From: CALAMC01 sp964459465
GTDB lineage: Bacteria > Zixibacteria > MSB-5A5 > GN15 > PGXB01
Reading direction: 5' to 3'
Assembly: GCA_964459465.1 (NCBI GenBank)
Contig: CAYWLR010000006.1
Span: forward strand, 62,001-126,000
DNA length: 64,000 nucleotides
This document shows positions 9,359 to 17,056 of this stretch, one piece after another. Every line of letters begins with the position of its first letter. The first letter of the stretch is position 1. The translations under genes were made by a program, and so were the position numbers. Under the pieces are notes generated by a model. It searched no databases. It saw only the letters and a program-made list of their open reading frames with translations, and had not been told where the DNA came from.

Positions 9359-10315
9359 ATGGATCGCCAGTTGCCAAAAGAAGTCATCACAAAACGTCGG
9401 CGCAAGCGATTGATAGCCGGGATTTCGGTTCTTGCTTCGATCATGATAATCGTCTGGGTTATCGGGAAAATCGGATCGCGCGCCATCGAATGGTCTCGGA
9501 TTAAATACTCGGTGGCAGAATATGGCAGTGTCGAAGCGACTCTTAATGCTTCAGGGACGATTGTCCCCGAAACCGAACAGGCTATAACCGCACCCGTTGC
9601 GAGCATTTTGCGCCGGTCGCTGCTTTATCCGGGCGATTACGTCAAAAAGGGACAGGCCATTCTCGAACTGGATAAGGAAGATCTGCAGACGGAACGTGAA
9701 AAGACACAAAAAGAATTGGAGTTGTTGGAGCATAGAAAATCCCAGACCTCCCTGGATTTGGAGCAGAAACAGGCGGAATTAAAAGCTTCCGAAGAAGTCA
9801 AGCAGTTACAGGCGGGATTCGCCGACGATCAGTATAATCGCATCAAACGGCTCAATGAAATCGGAGCCACCAGCGGCGAGGATCTTCAACGTGCCTTTAT
9901 CGCCGCCGAAATCGCCCGGCGCGAGCTGACCGTTTTGAATCTTCAAATCGTCAACCATCGTGCCGCGGCCGAAGTGGAATTGCAGTCGCTCGACCTGCAA
10001 ATACATATTCAAAAAGAAAAGCTGGCCGACATCAATCATCGGCTGGTCCTGTCAGATGCTCCCGCCCCTCTGGATGGCATCATCACGTGGGTCAATGATT
10101 CCATCGGATTCCCCGTCCGGGAGGGGGATGTCGTGGCACGGGTCGCCGATTTGAGCCGTTATCGTTTGCAGGGAGATATTTCCTCCATCAACGCCAATCA
10201 GCTGTCGGTTGGTCAGACTGTCATCATCAGAATCGGAGAGAAAATTGTCAGGGGGAAAATCAGTTCCGTTTCCCCCACGATGCTTCGACTTCAGTCTGAA
10301 AATGAACCCGGATAA
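9359..10315 (+). CDS. HlyD-like adaptor protein, short at the C-terminus
   Basis: A 318-residue protein with one N-terminal membrane anchor (IAGISVLASIMIIVWVI), a split biotinyl-lipoyl domain (APVASILRRSLLYPGDYVKKGQ and APLDGIITWVNDSIGFPVREGD), a long coiled coil (about 115-230) and the start of a beta-barrel. AAGGTG upstream supports the ATG. It stops abruptly after KISSVSPTMLRL, where relatives continue for another 80-100 residues. The +2 frame across the stop reads DNNTEFQIVFEN and then stops, which looks like a frameshifted continuation of the barrel. It is therefore either a truncated form or a gene that is decaying. It lies just upstream of the peptide cluster and points the same way, but no transporter follows it directly. 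Confidence 0.75.
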   Translation: MDRQLPKEVITKRRRKRLIAGISVLASIMIIVWVIGKIGSRAIEWSRIKYSVAEYGSVEATLNASGTIVPETEQAITAPVASILRRSLLYPGDYVKKGQAILELDKEDLQTEREKTQKELELLEHRKSQTSLDLEQKQAELKASEEVKQLQAGFADDQYNRIKRLNEIGATSGEDLQRAFIAAEIARRELTVLNLQIVNHRAAAEVELQSLDLQIHIQKEKLADINHRLVLSDAPAPLDGIITWVNDSIGFPVREGDVVARVADLSRYRLQGDISSINANQLSVGQTVIIRIGEKIVRGKISSVSPTMLRLQSENEPG

Positions 10316-10503
10316 CAACACGGAATTTCAGATAGTATTCGAAAACTAAAGAAGGATTATTTGACATACGGGGCATTTTTTCCATTCCCGGTTGAGGATT
10401 AAATATTCTGTATTAATATCAATCGATCAGTAAATCGCGAGGCGATGCTTTTGGCGCGGATGCCACGTTTCTTTGAGTATTGCCCGCCGTGTCAATTTTG
10501 GTC

Positions 10504-10532
10504 TTGACTTTTCCGCTCCCCGAAAATAGATT
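10504..10532 (+). promoter_or_regulatory. Candidate promoter of the peptide cluster
   Basis: TTGACT, a 17-base spacer and TAGATT form a reasonable sigma-70-type promoter about 140 bases before the small peptide gene. The long leader that would result contains the hairpin at 10599-10620. This is sequence pattern only. Confidence 0.4.
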
Positions 10533-10598
10533 GTTTTAATAAGACGGCGGGGTAAAAATGACACCTTCTTTTTTCCACATTGAAATACATTTTTAAAC

Positions 10599-10620
10599 AA
10601 TCGAAAGGCAACTTTCGATT
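10599..10620 (+). promoter_or_regulatory. GNRA-tetraloop hairpin in the leader of the peptide gene
   Basis: AATCGAAAG and CTTTCGATT form a perfect 9-bp stem closed by the very stable tetraloop GCAA. It ends 53 bases before the start codon. It could stabilise the short, highly translated message or act in control. No T-tract follows directly. Confidence 0.5.
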
Positions 10621-10673
10621 TGCTGTCTTATAGTATTTTCAACTCTTTCCTGACCGAAAGGAGGTGAATCTCA

Positions 10674-10775
10674 ATGGCAATGTTCTGCAACAAAGGGCCG
10701 ACCATCATTGATTGGCCGATCAAGAAAAAGCCGATAGTTCCGCCGCCCCCGGATGATGATTATCTGTATATGTAA
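10674..10775 (+). CDS. Short precursor-like peptide of the putative RiPP cluster (33 residues)
   Basis: The ATG at 10674 is preceded by AAAGGAGGTGA, an almost perfect anti-16S match nine bases away and the strongest ribosome site I see in the window. The 33-residue product starts MAMFCNKGPTIIDWP, has a Lys triplet (17-19), four Pro (23-26) and an Asp triplet (27-29), and ends DYLYM. Such a short, low-complexity, highly charged product cannot be an enzyme. Its position as first gene before radical SAM, ATP-grasp and export genes is that of a RiPP precursor. Trp14, Lys17-19, Asp27-29, Tyr30 and Tyr32 are plausible modification sites. Lys and Asp placed on either side of a poly-Pro hinge would suit ATP-grasp side-chain linkages (as in graspetides). 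Two hairpins follow it. Function is inference; the gene itself is well supported. Confidence 0.75.
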   Translation: MAMFCNKGPTIIDWPIKKKPIVPPPPDDDYLYM

Positions 10776-10790
10776 TCATTAGGTGGTGGC

Positions 10791-10815
10791 CCCTTTATTC
10801 ACTCCGAATAAAGGG
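10791..10815 (+). terminator. Hairpin after the peptide gene (attenuator-like)
   Basis: CCCTTTATTC and GAATAAAGGG form a perfect 10-bp stem with a 5-base loop, 15 bases after the peptide stop, followed by a T-containing stretch (ATGAATCTTTT). Partial termination here would give more precursor than enzyme message, as is common in RiPP operons. Confidence 0.6.
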
Positions 10816-10844
10816 ATGAATCTTTTGGACACCATAGTTTTATG

Positions 10845-10873
10845 GGAAGAGAGAAAGAACCTTTCTCTCTTCC
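10845..10873 (+). terminator. Second, longer hairpin before the enzyme genes
   Basis: GGAAGAGAGAAAG and CTTTCTCTCTTCC form a perfect 13-bp stem with a 3-base loop, directly ahead of the first nucleotidyltransferase gene. There is no strong T-tract, so it may be a processing or stability element rather than a terminator. Confidence 0.5.
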
Positions 10874-10900
10874 TTCACATGTTTAGCCGGGAGATGCTTC

Positions 10901-11674
10901 GTGCAGTACACCCGCGAACAGGAACTTCTTAGACAAACGTTTCTTGCCGAAGCCACGGAACTGGTGGCCGGTTTGGAAAAGGACCCGAATATCCTGGCCG
11001 CCTTTCTGACCGGATCGGCGGCCTGGGGGAAACCCAATCCTGACGGCGATCTGGATATTTTGCTGATTACCGGAAACAATCAAGGCGTTTTTTATCGTTA
11101 TCTGATCCCGAAATTTTGTCGCACGCCCCGTCGCGCCGAATTCGGATTTATTCCGCTGGCAGTGGTCATGGAAAAAATCGGACGCGCCTATGGCGATCCG
11201 CTCAGCTGCAGCACCATCGAACAATTTAAAAACGGCAAAATCCTTTTTCAAAAGGAAGACCGGGGTGACCGGATAATCCGGGCTTGTCGCGACGTCGTCC
11301 CGGGCAAGTTACTGGTCGGCCGCAACATTAATATGGTCAGCGGACTAATGGGGTCTTTAAGGCAGGCCTTGGAATTAAAACAATACCGTAACGTCCTGTT
11401 GTTTTCCCGGAAAATTATGAGTCTGTCGGCGCGAATGCTCCTGCTGGTTCGGGAACGACTCGGAGTGGCCAAAGAAAAGCAGGAGTTCCGGGCGGTTAAC
11501 AGAATTTTCGCCAGGACGGAAAGCGGGCACTACGAAACGGTTATGGCGGTCAATAATGTCGGCCGTGAAAAATCTTATCTGACCCTCTTGAAAACTATGA
11601 CCTTACTTGGCAATATATTGTCGGGAAAAGCAGTTTCAGACAGAATTGTGAGTTACAATGGATTTCAGGGATAA
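10901..11674 (+). CDS. Nucleotidyltransferase-like protein 1, active site intact
   Basis: A 257-residue protein starting at GTG with GGGAG eight bases upstream. Residues 33-56 carry the signature of the Pol-beta/minimal nucleotidyltransferase superfamily: Gly38-Ser39 and the metal-binding pair Asp50 and Asp52 (GSAAWGKPNPDGDLDILLI). The C-terminal half is all-helical (about 140-250) and resembles the HEPN/KNTase-C helical bundle that often follows such domains. It is the only one of three paralogues in this cluster with both catalytic Asp residues, so it should be able to transfer a nucleotide. The acceptor could be the peptide, a partner protein or a small molecule. It overlaps the next gene by 17 bases, so the two are probably translated together. 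Confidence 0.75.
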   Translation: MQYTREQELLRQTFLAEATELVAGLEKDPNILAAFLTGSAAWGKPNPDGDLDILLITGNNQGVFYRYLIPKFCRTPRRAEFGFIPLAVVMEKIGRAYGDPLSCSTIEQFKNGKILFQKEDRGDRIIRACRDVVPGKLLVGRNINMVSGLMGSLRQALELKQYRNVLLFSRKIMSLSARMLLLVRERLGVAKEKQEFRAVNRIFARTESGHYETVMAVNNVGREKSYLTLLKTMTLLGNILSGKAVSDRIVSYNGFQG

Positions 11675-12419
11675 ACAAGCAACTCATCTCCTTGAACAGG
11701 CCAAACTTATCGCCGAGGATCTGCGCCAGGACCCATCGGTGTTGGCCGTTATCTTGAGCGGGCCGTTGGCCTTGGGAAAAACCCCGACCAACGACAAGTT
11801 ATATTTTGTCATTATCACCGACAAAGACGACGGCATTATCGAGCACCATTTCCTGAATGACGGCTGGGGCGATATCCGTCACCCGGTCGAAATGGGTAAA
11901 TTCCCTCTGACCGTGGCGACGTTTCTGGCCGAACACGGTTATTCGGACATGGTATCCTATAAGTCGCTGGAAGCCTTCCGTTGCGGCCACGTATTGTGGG
12001 AAAAGGAAAAGATAGGGACAAGCCTGATTGAAGCCTCCAAAAAGCATATTCCCGCCGCGGTTTTTATCGGTGAAAGTCTGCACGGAGCCGTCTCGGCTCT
12101 CGATGATGCCGTCGCCATGTATAAAAACGAAGATTATAAAAATGCCGTGCTGATGGCCCGGGAAGCGGCTATCAAGGCCGTCGACATGGTCATTCGAGAT
12201 AATATTCAGGACGAAGATTTCTCCCTTATCGAGGCCGCCGAAAAATACCTGGCGCCCGAAGATTTTTCATTGTTTTTACAAATACTGGACATAGAAGAAG
12301 TCGATGAAAGCCGGGCCTTGGAAAGCGCCCGCATCGCCGGAGAATTCGCCCGCTTCACGCTTCGAGAAATCGGCGTCAATCCCGAACAGGTCCTTGATAT
12401 TAAAGACAGAAAGCTTTGA
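11658..12419 (+). CDS. Nucleotidyltransferase-like protein 2, catalytic residues lost
   Basis: A 253-residue paralogue of the preceding protein with the same two-part layout. At the aligned active site it reads SGPLALGKTPTNDKLYFVII: Gly35 is kept, but both metal-binding Asp positions are replaced, by Lys47 and Tyr49. The fold is therefore probably kept without activity, as in a regulatory or scaffolding pseudoenzyme that may pair with protein 1. The helical C-terminal part (about 130-250) is well preserved. The gene overlaps both its upstream partner and nearly touches the radical SAM gene. The paralogy and the substitutions are seen in the sequence; the role is inference. Confidence 0.7.
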   Translation: MDFRDKQATHLLEQAKLIAEDLRQDPSVLAVILSGPLALGKTPTNDKLYFVIITDKDDGIIEHHFLNDGWGDIRHPVEMGKFPLTVATFLAEHGYSDMVSYKSLEAFRCGHVLWEKEKIGTSLIEASKKHIPAAVFIGESLHGAVSALDDAVAMYKNEDYKNAVLMAREAAIKAVDMVIRDNIQDEDFSLIEAAEKYLAPEDFSLFLQILDIEEVDESRALESARIAGEFARFTLREIGVNPEQVLDIKDRKL

Positions 12420-12421
12420 GT

Positions 12422-13771
12422 ATGGCACAATTGGAAGCGCTCCCCCCAAAAAGAATCCACCACTCCAAAGACGGCGTCCATATTTTTGTTAATCCGTACT
12501 GGGGCGGCAAATTCGTCACCGACAATCAGGGCGCTCTGGTTATAGAGATGATGGACAGCGAACGCGATGAAGATCGCCTGGTCCAGCAAATCGCTGACAG
12601 GTTGAATATCAATCCCTATGAAGCGGCGGCCCGCCTGGTGGCGTTTACCGAACAGCTTTATAAACGGCGCATGCTCGGACAGGCCGAGGGGTTTAGTCCC
12701 GATAATCTGAAACCCGATTTCGGCTTTCTTGAAATAACCAGAAAATGCGATACCCGTTGTCGCCTGTGCTATGTTGACTCCGGGCGGGAACTGCCCGATA
12801 CCCTGACCGCCGAGAATATATATAAAACGATCGATCAAATGGCCGAGCTTGGCGTGGAAAATATCGCTCTGACCGGCGGCGACCCGCTCACCCGCGCTGA
12901 CTTGCCGGATATTCTCGATTATATCCGGAAACAAAGAGGACTGCGCCCGGCCATTTCGACCAGCCTGTTAAGCCTTACCCGCGAACTGGCCCAGAAGATG
13001 GCCGAACTGGATGTGGCCGTGCAGATAAGTCTTGACGGTTGCACGCCTGAAACTAATGACTGGAACCGGGGCCAGGGGTCTTTTGAAAAGACCATGAACG
13101 GAATACAGCTTTTAAATGAACACGCCGTTGCCTTTCGCTTTGCCTTTGTCATAAACAAGCATAATCTGCCGGATATTAAAGAAATGGTCGCCCTCGGCAT
13201 TGAGCTGGGTGCCCGCGAAGTTGCCTTCGGCAAAGTCAAACTGGCCGGACGCGCCGCGCAGTTGAACGAGGCGGTGGTGCCTTCGACCGAAGAAATGATC
13301 GGGGCCTATCATCAGCTGTACCGCTGTGATTTTGACGTCAAAGATACCGGTCTGAAAGTCCGTTGCAAACACAATCAGGCGTTACTCGCGGGTCTGGATA
13401 ATCGTGTCGGCTGTCTTCCCTGCGGCGCTGGCCGGACTTTCGTTCATGTCACATACAACGGCGATATCATCCCCTGTTCTCTGTTCAACGGCTGCCGGGA
13501 TTTTACCCTCGGCAACGTTCGCCGGGATCGGTTGACCGACCTGTGGCAAAGCTCGCCTATTTACAGGTATTTCCGACAAACAACGGCTGATGATATCGGT
13601 GCCTGCCGCGACTGCCCGGTCAAATACCTGTGCGGCGGCGGTTGCCGGGCCGATGCCTATCTTGGCGCCGGCAGCACCGATGCGGTCTGCAGTGATTGTG
13701 AAGACCTCCTGGCATACTATGACTGGATTCTTGACCGGGGTTGCCAGGCCAACTATGTAACAGCATTTTAG
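12422..13771 (+). CDS. Radical SAM/SPASM peptide-modifying enzyme with PqqD-like N-terminal domain
   Basis: A 449-residue protein from the ATG at 12422; a TTG two codons earlier overlaps the previous stop. Residues 15-85 look like a PqqD-type peptide recognition element. The radical SAM core has the cluster-binding motif CDTRCRLC (Cys109, Cys113, Cys116) and the GGDPL SAM-binding motif. The C-terminal SPASM region is rich in Cys (GCLPCGAG, DIIPCSLF, CRDCPVKYLCGGGC, CSDCEDLL), enough for two auxiliary Fe-S clusters. Enzymes of this kind make C-C, C-S or C-O bonds on ribosomal peptides. With its own recognition domain it would act on the short peptide encoded upstream, perhaps at Trp14/Lys17 or the Tyr residues. 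Assignment to the family is firm; the bond made is unknown. Confidence 0.9.
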   Translation: MAQLEALPPKRIHHSKDGVHIFVNPYWGGKFVTDNQGALVIEMMDSERDEDRLVQQIADRLNINPYEAAARLVAFTEQLYKRRMLGQAEGFSPDNLKPDFGFLEITRKCDTRCRLCYVDSGRELPDTLTAENIYKTIDQMAELGVENIALTGGDPLTRADLPDILDYIRKQRGLRPAISTSLLSLTRELAQKMAELDVAVQISLDGCTPETNDWNRGQGSFEKTMNGIQLLNEHAVAFRFAFVINKHNLPDIKEMVALGIELGAREVAFGKVKLAGRAAQLNEAVVPSTEEMIGAYHQLYRCDFDVKDTGLKVRCKHNQALLAGLDNRVGCLPCGAGRTFVHVTYNGDIIPCSLFNGCRDFTLGNVRRDRLTDLWQSSPIYRYFRQTTADDIGACRDCPVKYLCGGGCRADAYLGAGSTDAVCSDCEDLLAYYDWILDRGCQANYVTAF

Positions 13772-13779
13772 AGGTACAC

Positions 13780-14433
13780 ATGTTTATCGTTATCGACGGT
13801 ATTGACGGTTGCGGAAAATCGACCCAGGTGAGATTGCTTCATGATAAACTCCTCGACCGGGGATTGCCGACAACCATATCCAAATGGCAGGATTCCGCTT
13901 ATATCCAGAAACTATTCATCGGCGACCTCATCAAGAGGATTCAGGAGGGCAGCGTCAGGATTCCGCCGGAATCCCGGACTTTTCTTCTGGGCGCCGATAT
14001 TTCATACCGCCTGGAAAGCCTGATCAAACCCCTGCTGGAAAAGGGGCATATTGTTATCGGCGACCGTTATGTCTATAAAGTGATTGCCCAGGGAATTGCC
14101 CGCGGCTTGGAAAAAGATTGGCTGCAGCGGCTTTTCTCATTCGCCCCCGTCCCGGATCTGGTCATCATGCTCGACGTCCCGCCCGGCGTTTCTTTGCGCC
14201 GAATCACCGGCAGTCGGGAAATTTCCTACTACGAAGCCGGTCTCGACGTTTTAAACACCAACGATAAAAAAGCCGCTTATCTTGAGTTTCAGACCAAAGT
14301 GCGGGCGGAAATGCTGGAATTGATGAAAGCCGTCGGCGGCATTGTCATCGACGGGAATCTGACCGTCGAAAGACAGAACCAGTTGATTCTGGAACAGGTC
14401 CTGGCGCGAACACAAGCTTCATCCAGATTTTAA
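13780..14433 (+). CDS. Thymidylate-kinase-like P-loop kinase
   Basis: A 217-residue protein from the ATG at 13780, placed five bases after GAGGT. It has the P-loop IDGIDGCGKST at residues 5-15, the DRY motif of the thymidylate kinase fold (IGDRYVYK) and a helical lid region (RRITGSREISYYEAG) with an Arg pair. Length fits dTMP kinases. In this setting, between a radical SAM enzyme and ATP-grasp proteins, a housekeeping role in dTTP synthesis seems unlikely. It may phosphorylate a nucleotide used by the nucleotidyltransferase, or the peptide itself. The expected basic residues for dTMP binding are only partly evident. It could still be a real Tmk carried in by chance. Confidence 0.75.
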   Translation: MFIVIDGIDGCGKSTQVRLLHDKLLDRGLPTTISKWQDSAYIQKLFIGDLIKRIQEGSVRIPPESRTFLLGADISYRLESLIKPLLEKGHIVIGDRYVYKVIAQGIARGLEKDWLQRLFSFAPVPDLVIMLDVPPGVSLRRITGSREISYYEAGLDVLNTNDKKAAYLEFQTKVRAEMLELMKAVGGIVIDGNLTVERQNQLILEQVLARTQASSRF

Positions 14434-14442
14434 CCTTATTTG

Positions 14443-15342
14443 ATGATGTTTAACTTCGGTTTGCTCGGACATGAATACGACGAGGGTATTCAACTGCTAA
14501 AACGTCGCCTCGAAGACCGCGGCCATCGAGCCCGGGTTCTGAATCTGACTCACCTGCCCCGGACCATTCAAACGACCCTCTCTCCGGACGGAATCATTTA
14601 TGATGGGTACGACCCGCGGGAATGCGACTGCTATTATCTGACCGATATGGGACTTCGGGAACCTTTTTTCCATGTTTCCTATGACCGGGAACTCTGGGTG
14701 AGACTCCGGGAAAGATATCTCCGATTTGCCTCCTCTGAAGCCGCCAATGTCAATTTCGCCGTCGCTCTGACCAATCTCATTGCCCGGATCAGGCCGATGG
14801 TCAATATGCCGCGCGTCTATTCGTATCGTTTGCATTATCTTTATCAATTGCACCGGTTGGCCGACCGGTCCATTTCTTCTCCGGATTTTATGACGACTTT
14901 CGAAAGACCGGACGAATTCGAAAAATCCGAACCTCTTAATCTTGATGAATACAAATACTGGGAGGTGCTCTCCTTTCCCAAGACCGGCCGGACGGATTTG
15001 AAACTGTGGTTTAAAAAGCCTTCGGGGATAACATATAAATTGTTGGTCCTGGGCCAACAACTCATGGATGAAGCCCTGCACCAGGTCGAAGCCGATAAAT
15101 CCGTACGCAAAATACCTCTGGCCGGGCTTCCCTGTCAGGTGGTCGAAACTTCCCGAAAGGCCGCCGGCGAGCTGGATGTCAAATTCGGCGAGGTCACCTG
15201 CATATACAATAACGGCGAGGTCTGTATTTCGGGTATCGACCCTTCACCCGATATAAAAAAATTGGAGGACCTCCATAATTTACATGTTTCTTCGGCGCTC
15301 GCGGATTATCTTATCGAAACGGCCGCGAACGCCCAAAATTAA
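14443..15342 (+). CDS. ATP-grasp-like protein, degenerate paralogue
   Basis: A 299-residue protein. Its first 60 residues (GLLGHEYDEGIQLLKRRLEDRG, TTLSPDGIIYDGYDP) line up closely with those of the next gene, so the two are paralogues by tandem duplication. In the C-terminal half the ATP-grasp metal-binding signature present in the neighbour (SGVDLQ ... FLECNVAP) is missing, and the sequence ends in LHNLHVSSALADYLIETAANAQ. It therefore probably lacks ligase activity and may act as partner or substrate-binding subunit. It begins ten bases after the kinase gene without a clear ribosome site, suggesting coupling. Confidence 0.65.
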   Translation: MMFNFGLLGHEYDEGIQLLKRRLEDRGHRARVLNLTHLPRTIQTTLSPDGIIYDGYDPRECDCYYLTDMGLREPFFHVSYDRELWVRLRERYLRFASSEAANVNFAVALTNLIARIRPMVNMPRVYSYRLHYLYQLHRLADRSISSPDFMTTFERPDEFEKSEPLNLDEYKYWEVLSFPKTGRTDLKLWFKKPSGITYKLLVLGQQLMDEALHQVEADKSVRKIPLAGLPCQVVETSRKAAGELDVKFGEVTCIYNNGEVCISGIDPSPDIKKLEDLHNLHVSSALADYLIETAANAQN

Positions 15343-15354
15343 CGGGAGATTGCT

Positions 15355-16293
15355 ATGGCGGGGAAAAAAATCGGTTTGTTCGGTCAGTTCAACGATGCCG
15401 ATGTTCAACTGCTGAAAGCCAAAATCGAAGACAGGGGTGGCACCGCCACAATTATCGACCCCGGTCTGTTCCCCGATACCGTCAGGAGTACCATTACTCC
15501 CGACCGGGTCATATTTGACGATCACGATCTTTTGGACCTCGATGGTTTTTACATAAGGAAATTGACCGCCATCTGGAGCCTGCCGGTGCCCGATTTCAAC
15601 AAGGAAGACTGGGCGGGCTACTACGAGCGTTTCAATGATTATATGGATTACCTGCGGGCGGTTCACTCCTATAAAATATCCCTGGTGCGTATCCTGTGTG
15701 AAAGAAAGCTGGTTGTGAATCCTTTCGAGGCCTGGGATTATCACCACCTGAAAACCCTTCAGTATTTTCTTCTGCGCGAAAAGGGTTTCAAGGTTCCTGC
15801 CTTCGTAGCCGGCAACAATTATTTTACGCTGAAGGAATTTCTCGAAAAATACCCGGCCGTCGAAAAACCGGTCGTCACCGGTCCGGTCCGGAGGATTGCC
15901 TTGAGCGATCTGGAGGCCGAAAGGGAACGATTACGGGAACGTCCGGTGATTTATCAGGAGTACATCGAAGGCGCCAGCATCCGAGCTTTTGTGCTTGACG
16001 ACCGCGTCATCGCCGCCTGTGCCCTCCCGCGCAAGGAATGGGATGTCGATGCCAGCGAGAAAATCGAATATATGCAGCCGATTGAACTGCCCGCGACGAT
16101 AAATAATGAAATCGTCCGGGCGGCCAATAATTTGGGCATGATATTTTCCGGCGTGGATCTGCAGTACCGGCAAGATACCGATGAGTACTACTTTCTGGAA
16201 TGCAATGTCGCGCCCTATTTCAGACCCTATGACGCCCAGGCCGGGGCCGATATCGGAGGGAAACTTGCGGATTTCCTTTTGGAAAGAACCTGA
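15355..16293 (+). CDS. RimK-type ATP-grasp ligase of the peptide cluster
   Basis: A 312-residue protein starting six bases after GGGAG. The N-terminal domain (GLFGQFNDADVQLLKAKIEDRG) is a pre-ATP-grasp fold. The catalytic part shows VIYQEYIEGASIRAFVLDDRVIA (nucleotide-binding region) and the metal-binding signature SGVDLQYRQD ... FLECNVAPYF near the C-terminus. Relatives activate carboxylates with ATP and join them to amines or hydroxyls; graspetide enzymes do this between Asp/Glu and Lys/Ser/Thr side chains in a peptide. The precursor in this cluster has exactly Lys and Asp triplets. Its last 29 bases overlap the following gene. Ligase family is well supported; the substrate is inference. 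Confidence 0.85.
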   Translation: MAGKKIGLFGQFNDADVQLLKAKIEDRGGTATIIDPGLFPDTVRSTITPDRVIFDDHDLLDLDGFYIRKLTAIWSLPVPDFNKEDWAGYYERFNDYMDYLRAVHSYKISLVRILCERKLVVNPFEAWDYHHLKTLQYFLLREKGFKVPAFVAGNNYFTLKEFLEKYPAVEKPVVTGPVRRIALSDLEAERERLRERPVIYQEYIEGASIRAFVLDDRVIAACALPRKEWDVDASEKIEYMQPIELPATINNEIVRAANNLGMIFSGVDLQYRQDTDEYYFLECNVAPYFRPYDAQAGADIGGKLADFLLERT

Positions 16294-17056
16294 ACCGGTT
16301 GACAGCCGGAACATCGACCCGGAAATTCTTCGGACGCGGTATGTCGAGGACGCCCGACGGGTCGCCGAAAAACTGGCCAAAGACGAGAATCTTCTGGCCA
16401 TCGGCTTGTCCGGACCGTTTGACCTTCAGCGGGTGCAACCGGCCAGCGATATGCACCTTGTGATTTTATTGGAACAGGCATCACACATTTATTATCATCA
16501 TATGTTGCCGTCGTTCAGTCCGGTCGGGCGAAGGCTGGAGATTGCCTGTCTTTCTTTTGATTATTTAAACGCCATTGCCGAAAAAGGGTATTCTTCATGG
16601 AACGATGTTTATGATATGCATAAACTCGACGACATGGTGATTCTCCATGAAAAAGGCGATCATCTGAATCGCCTGCGCGAAAAAATCAAAATATTGCGCC
16701 CCGGACAAATATTTATCGGTCGCCAGCTGGCATCGCTCCGTCATGAATTCGGGAAGATGGACGATTCCATTCGTCGTGAACAATACCGTGAAACCGTCCT
16801 GGAGGCGCGGCGTTTTTTACCGACCGCCATGAAGATACTTCTTTTGGCCGGACGGCAGGAATCCTTTGCAAAGGTATCGCATTTATATCGGGCGTTGTTA
16901 AATCTCTCCGGGAATATCCCGGCATTGGTTTCGGGCAACTGGCATGGTCTGAATAATATCGACGGGAAAAACTCGGAAAAATTGCTGGCCCAAACCGATA
17001 AATTAATCAAAAACCTGTTCCAACGGAAGATTGTATGCAACGGCGTTTCAGACTGA
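16265..17056 (+). CDS. Nucleotidyltransferase-like protein 3, active site partly lost
   Basis: About 263 residues from a TTG at 16265, which lies four bases after GGAGGG inside the ATP-grasp gene; the frame is open further upstream, but no other start has a ribosome site. It is a third paralogue with the motif LSGPFDLQRVQPASDMHLVIL. One metal-binding Asp is kept (SDM), while the second is His. The helical C-terminal half matches the other two. The erosion differs from that of protein 2, so the two lost activity separately or do different jobs. It overlaps the following HlyD gene by 22 bases, which ties it into the operon. Confidence 0.7.
   Translation: MRISFWKEPEPVDSRNIDPEILRTRYVEDARRVAEKLAKDENLLAIGLSGPFDLQRVQPASDMHLVILLEQASHIYYHHMLPSFSPVGRRLEIACLSFDYLNAIAEKGYSSWNDVYDMHKLDDMVILHEKGDHLNRLREKIKILRPGQIFIGRQLASLRHEFGKMDDSIRREQYRETVLEARRFLPTAMKILLLAGRQESFAKVSHLYRALLNLSGNIPALVSGNWHGLNNIDGKNSEKLLAQTDKLIKNLFQRKIVCNGVSD

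Noticed and set aside
12206..12934. Long minus-strand frames inside the radical SAM and other plus-strand genes
   Set aside because: They run opposite to strongly supported genes and arise from the codon bias of the real frame.
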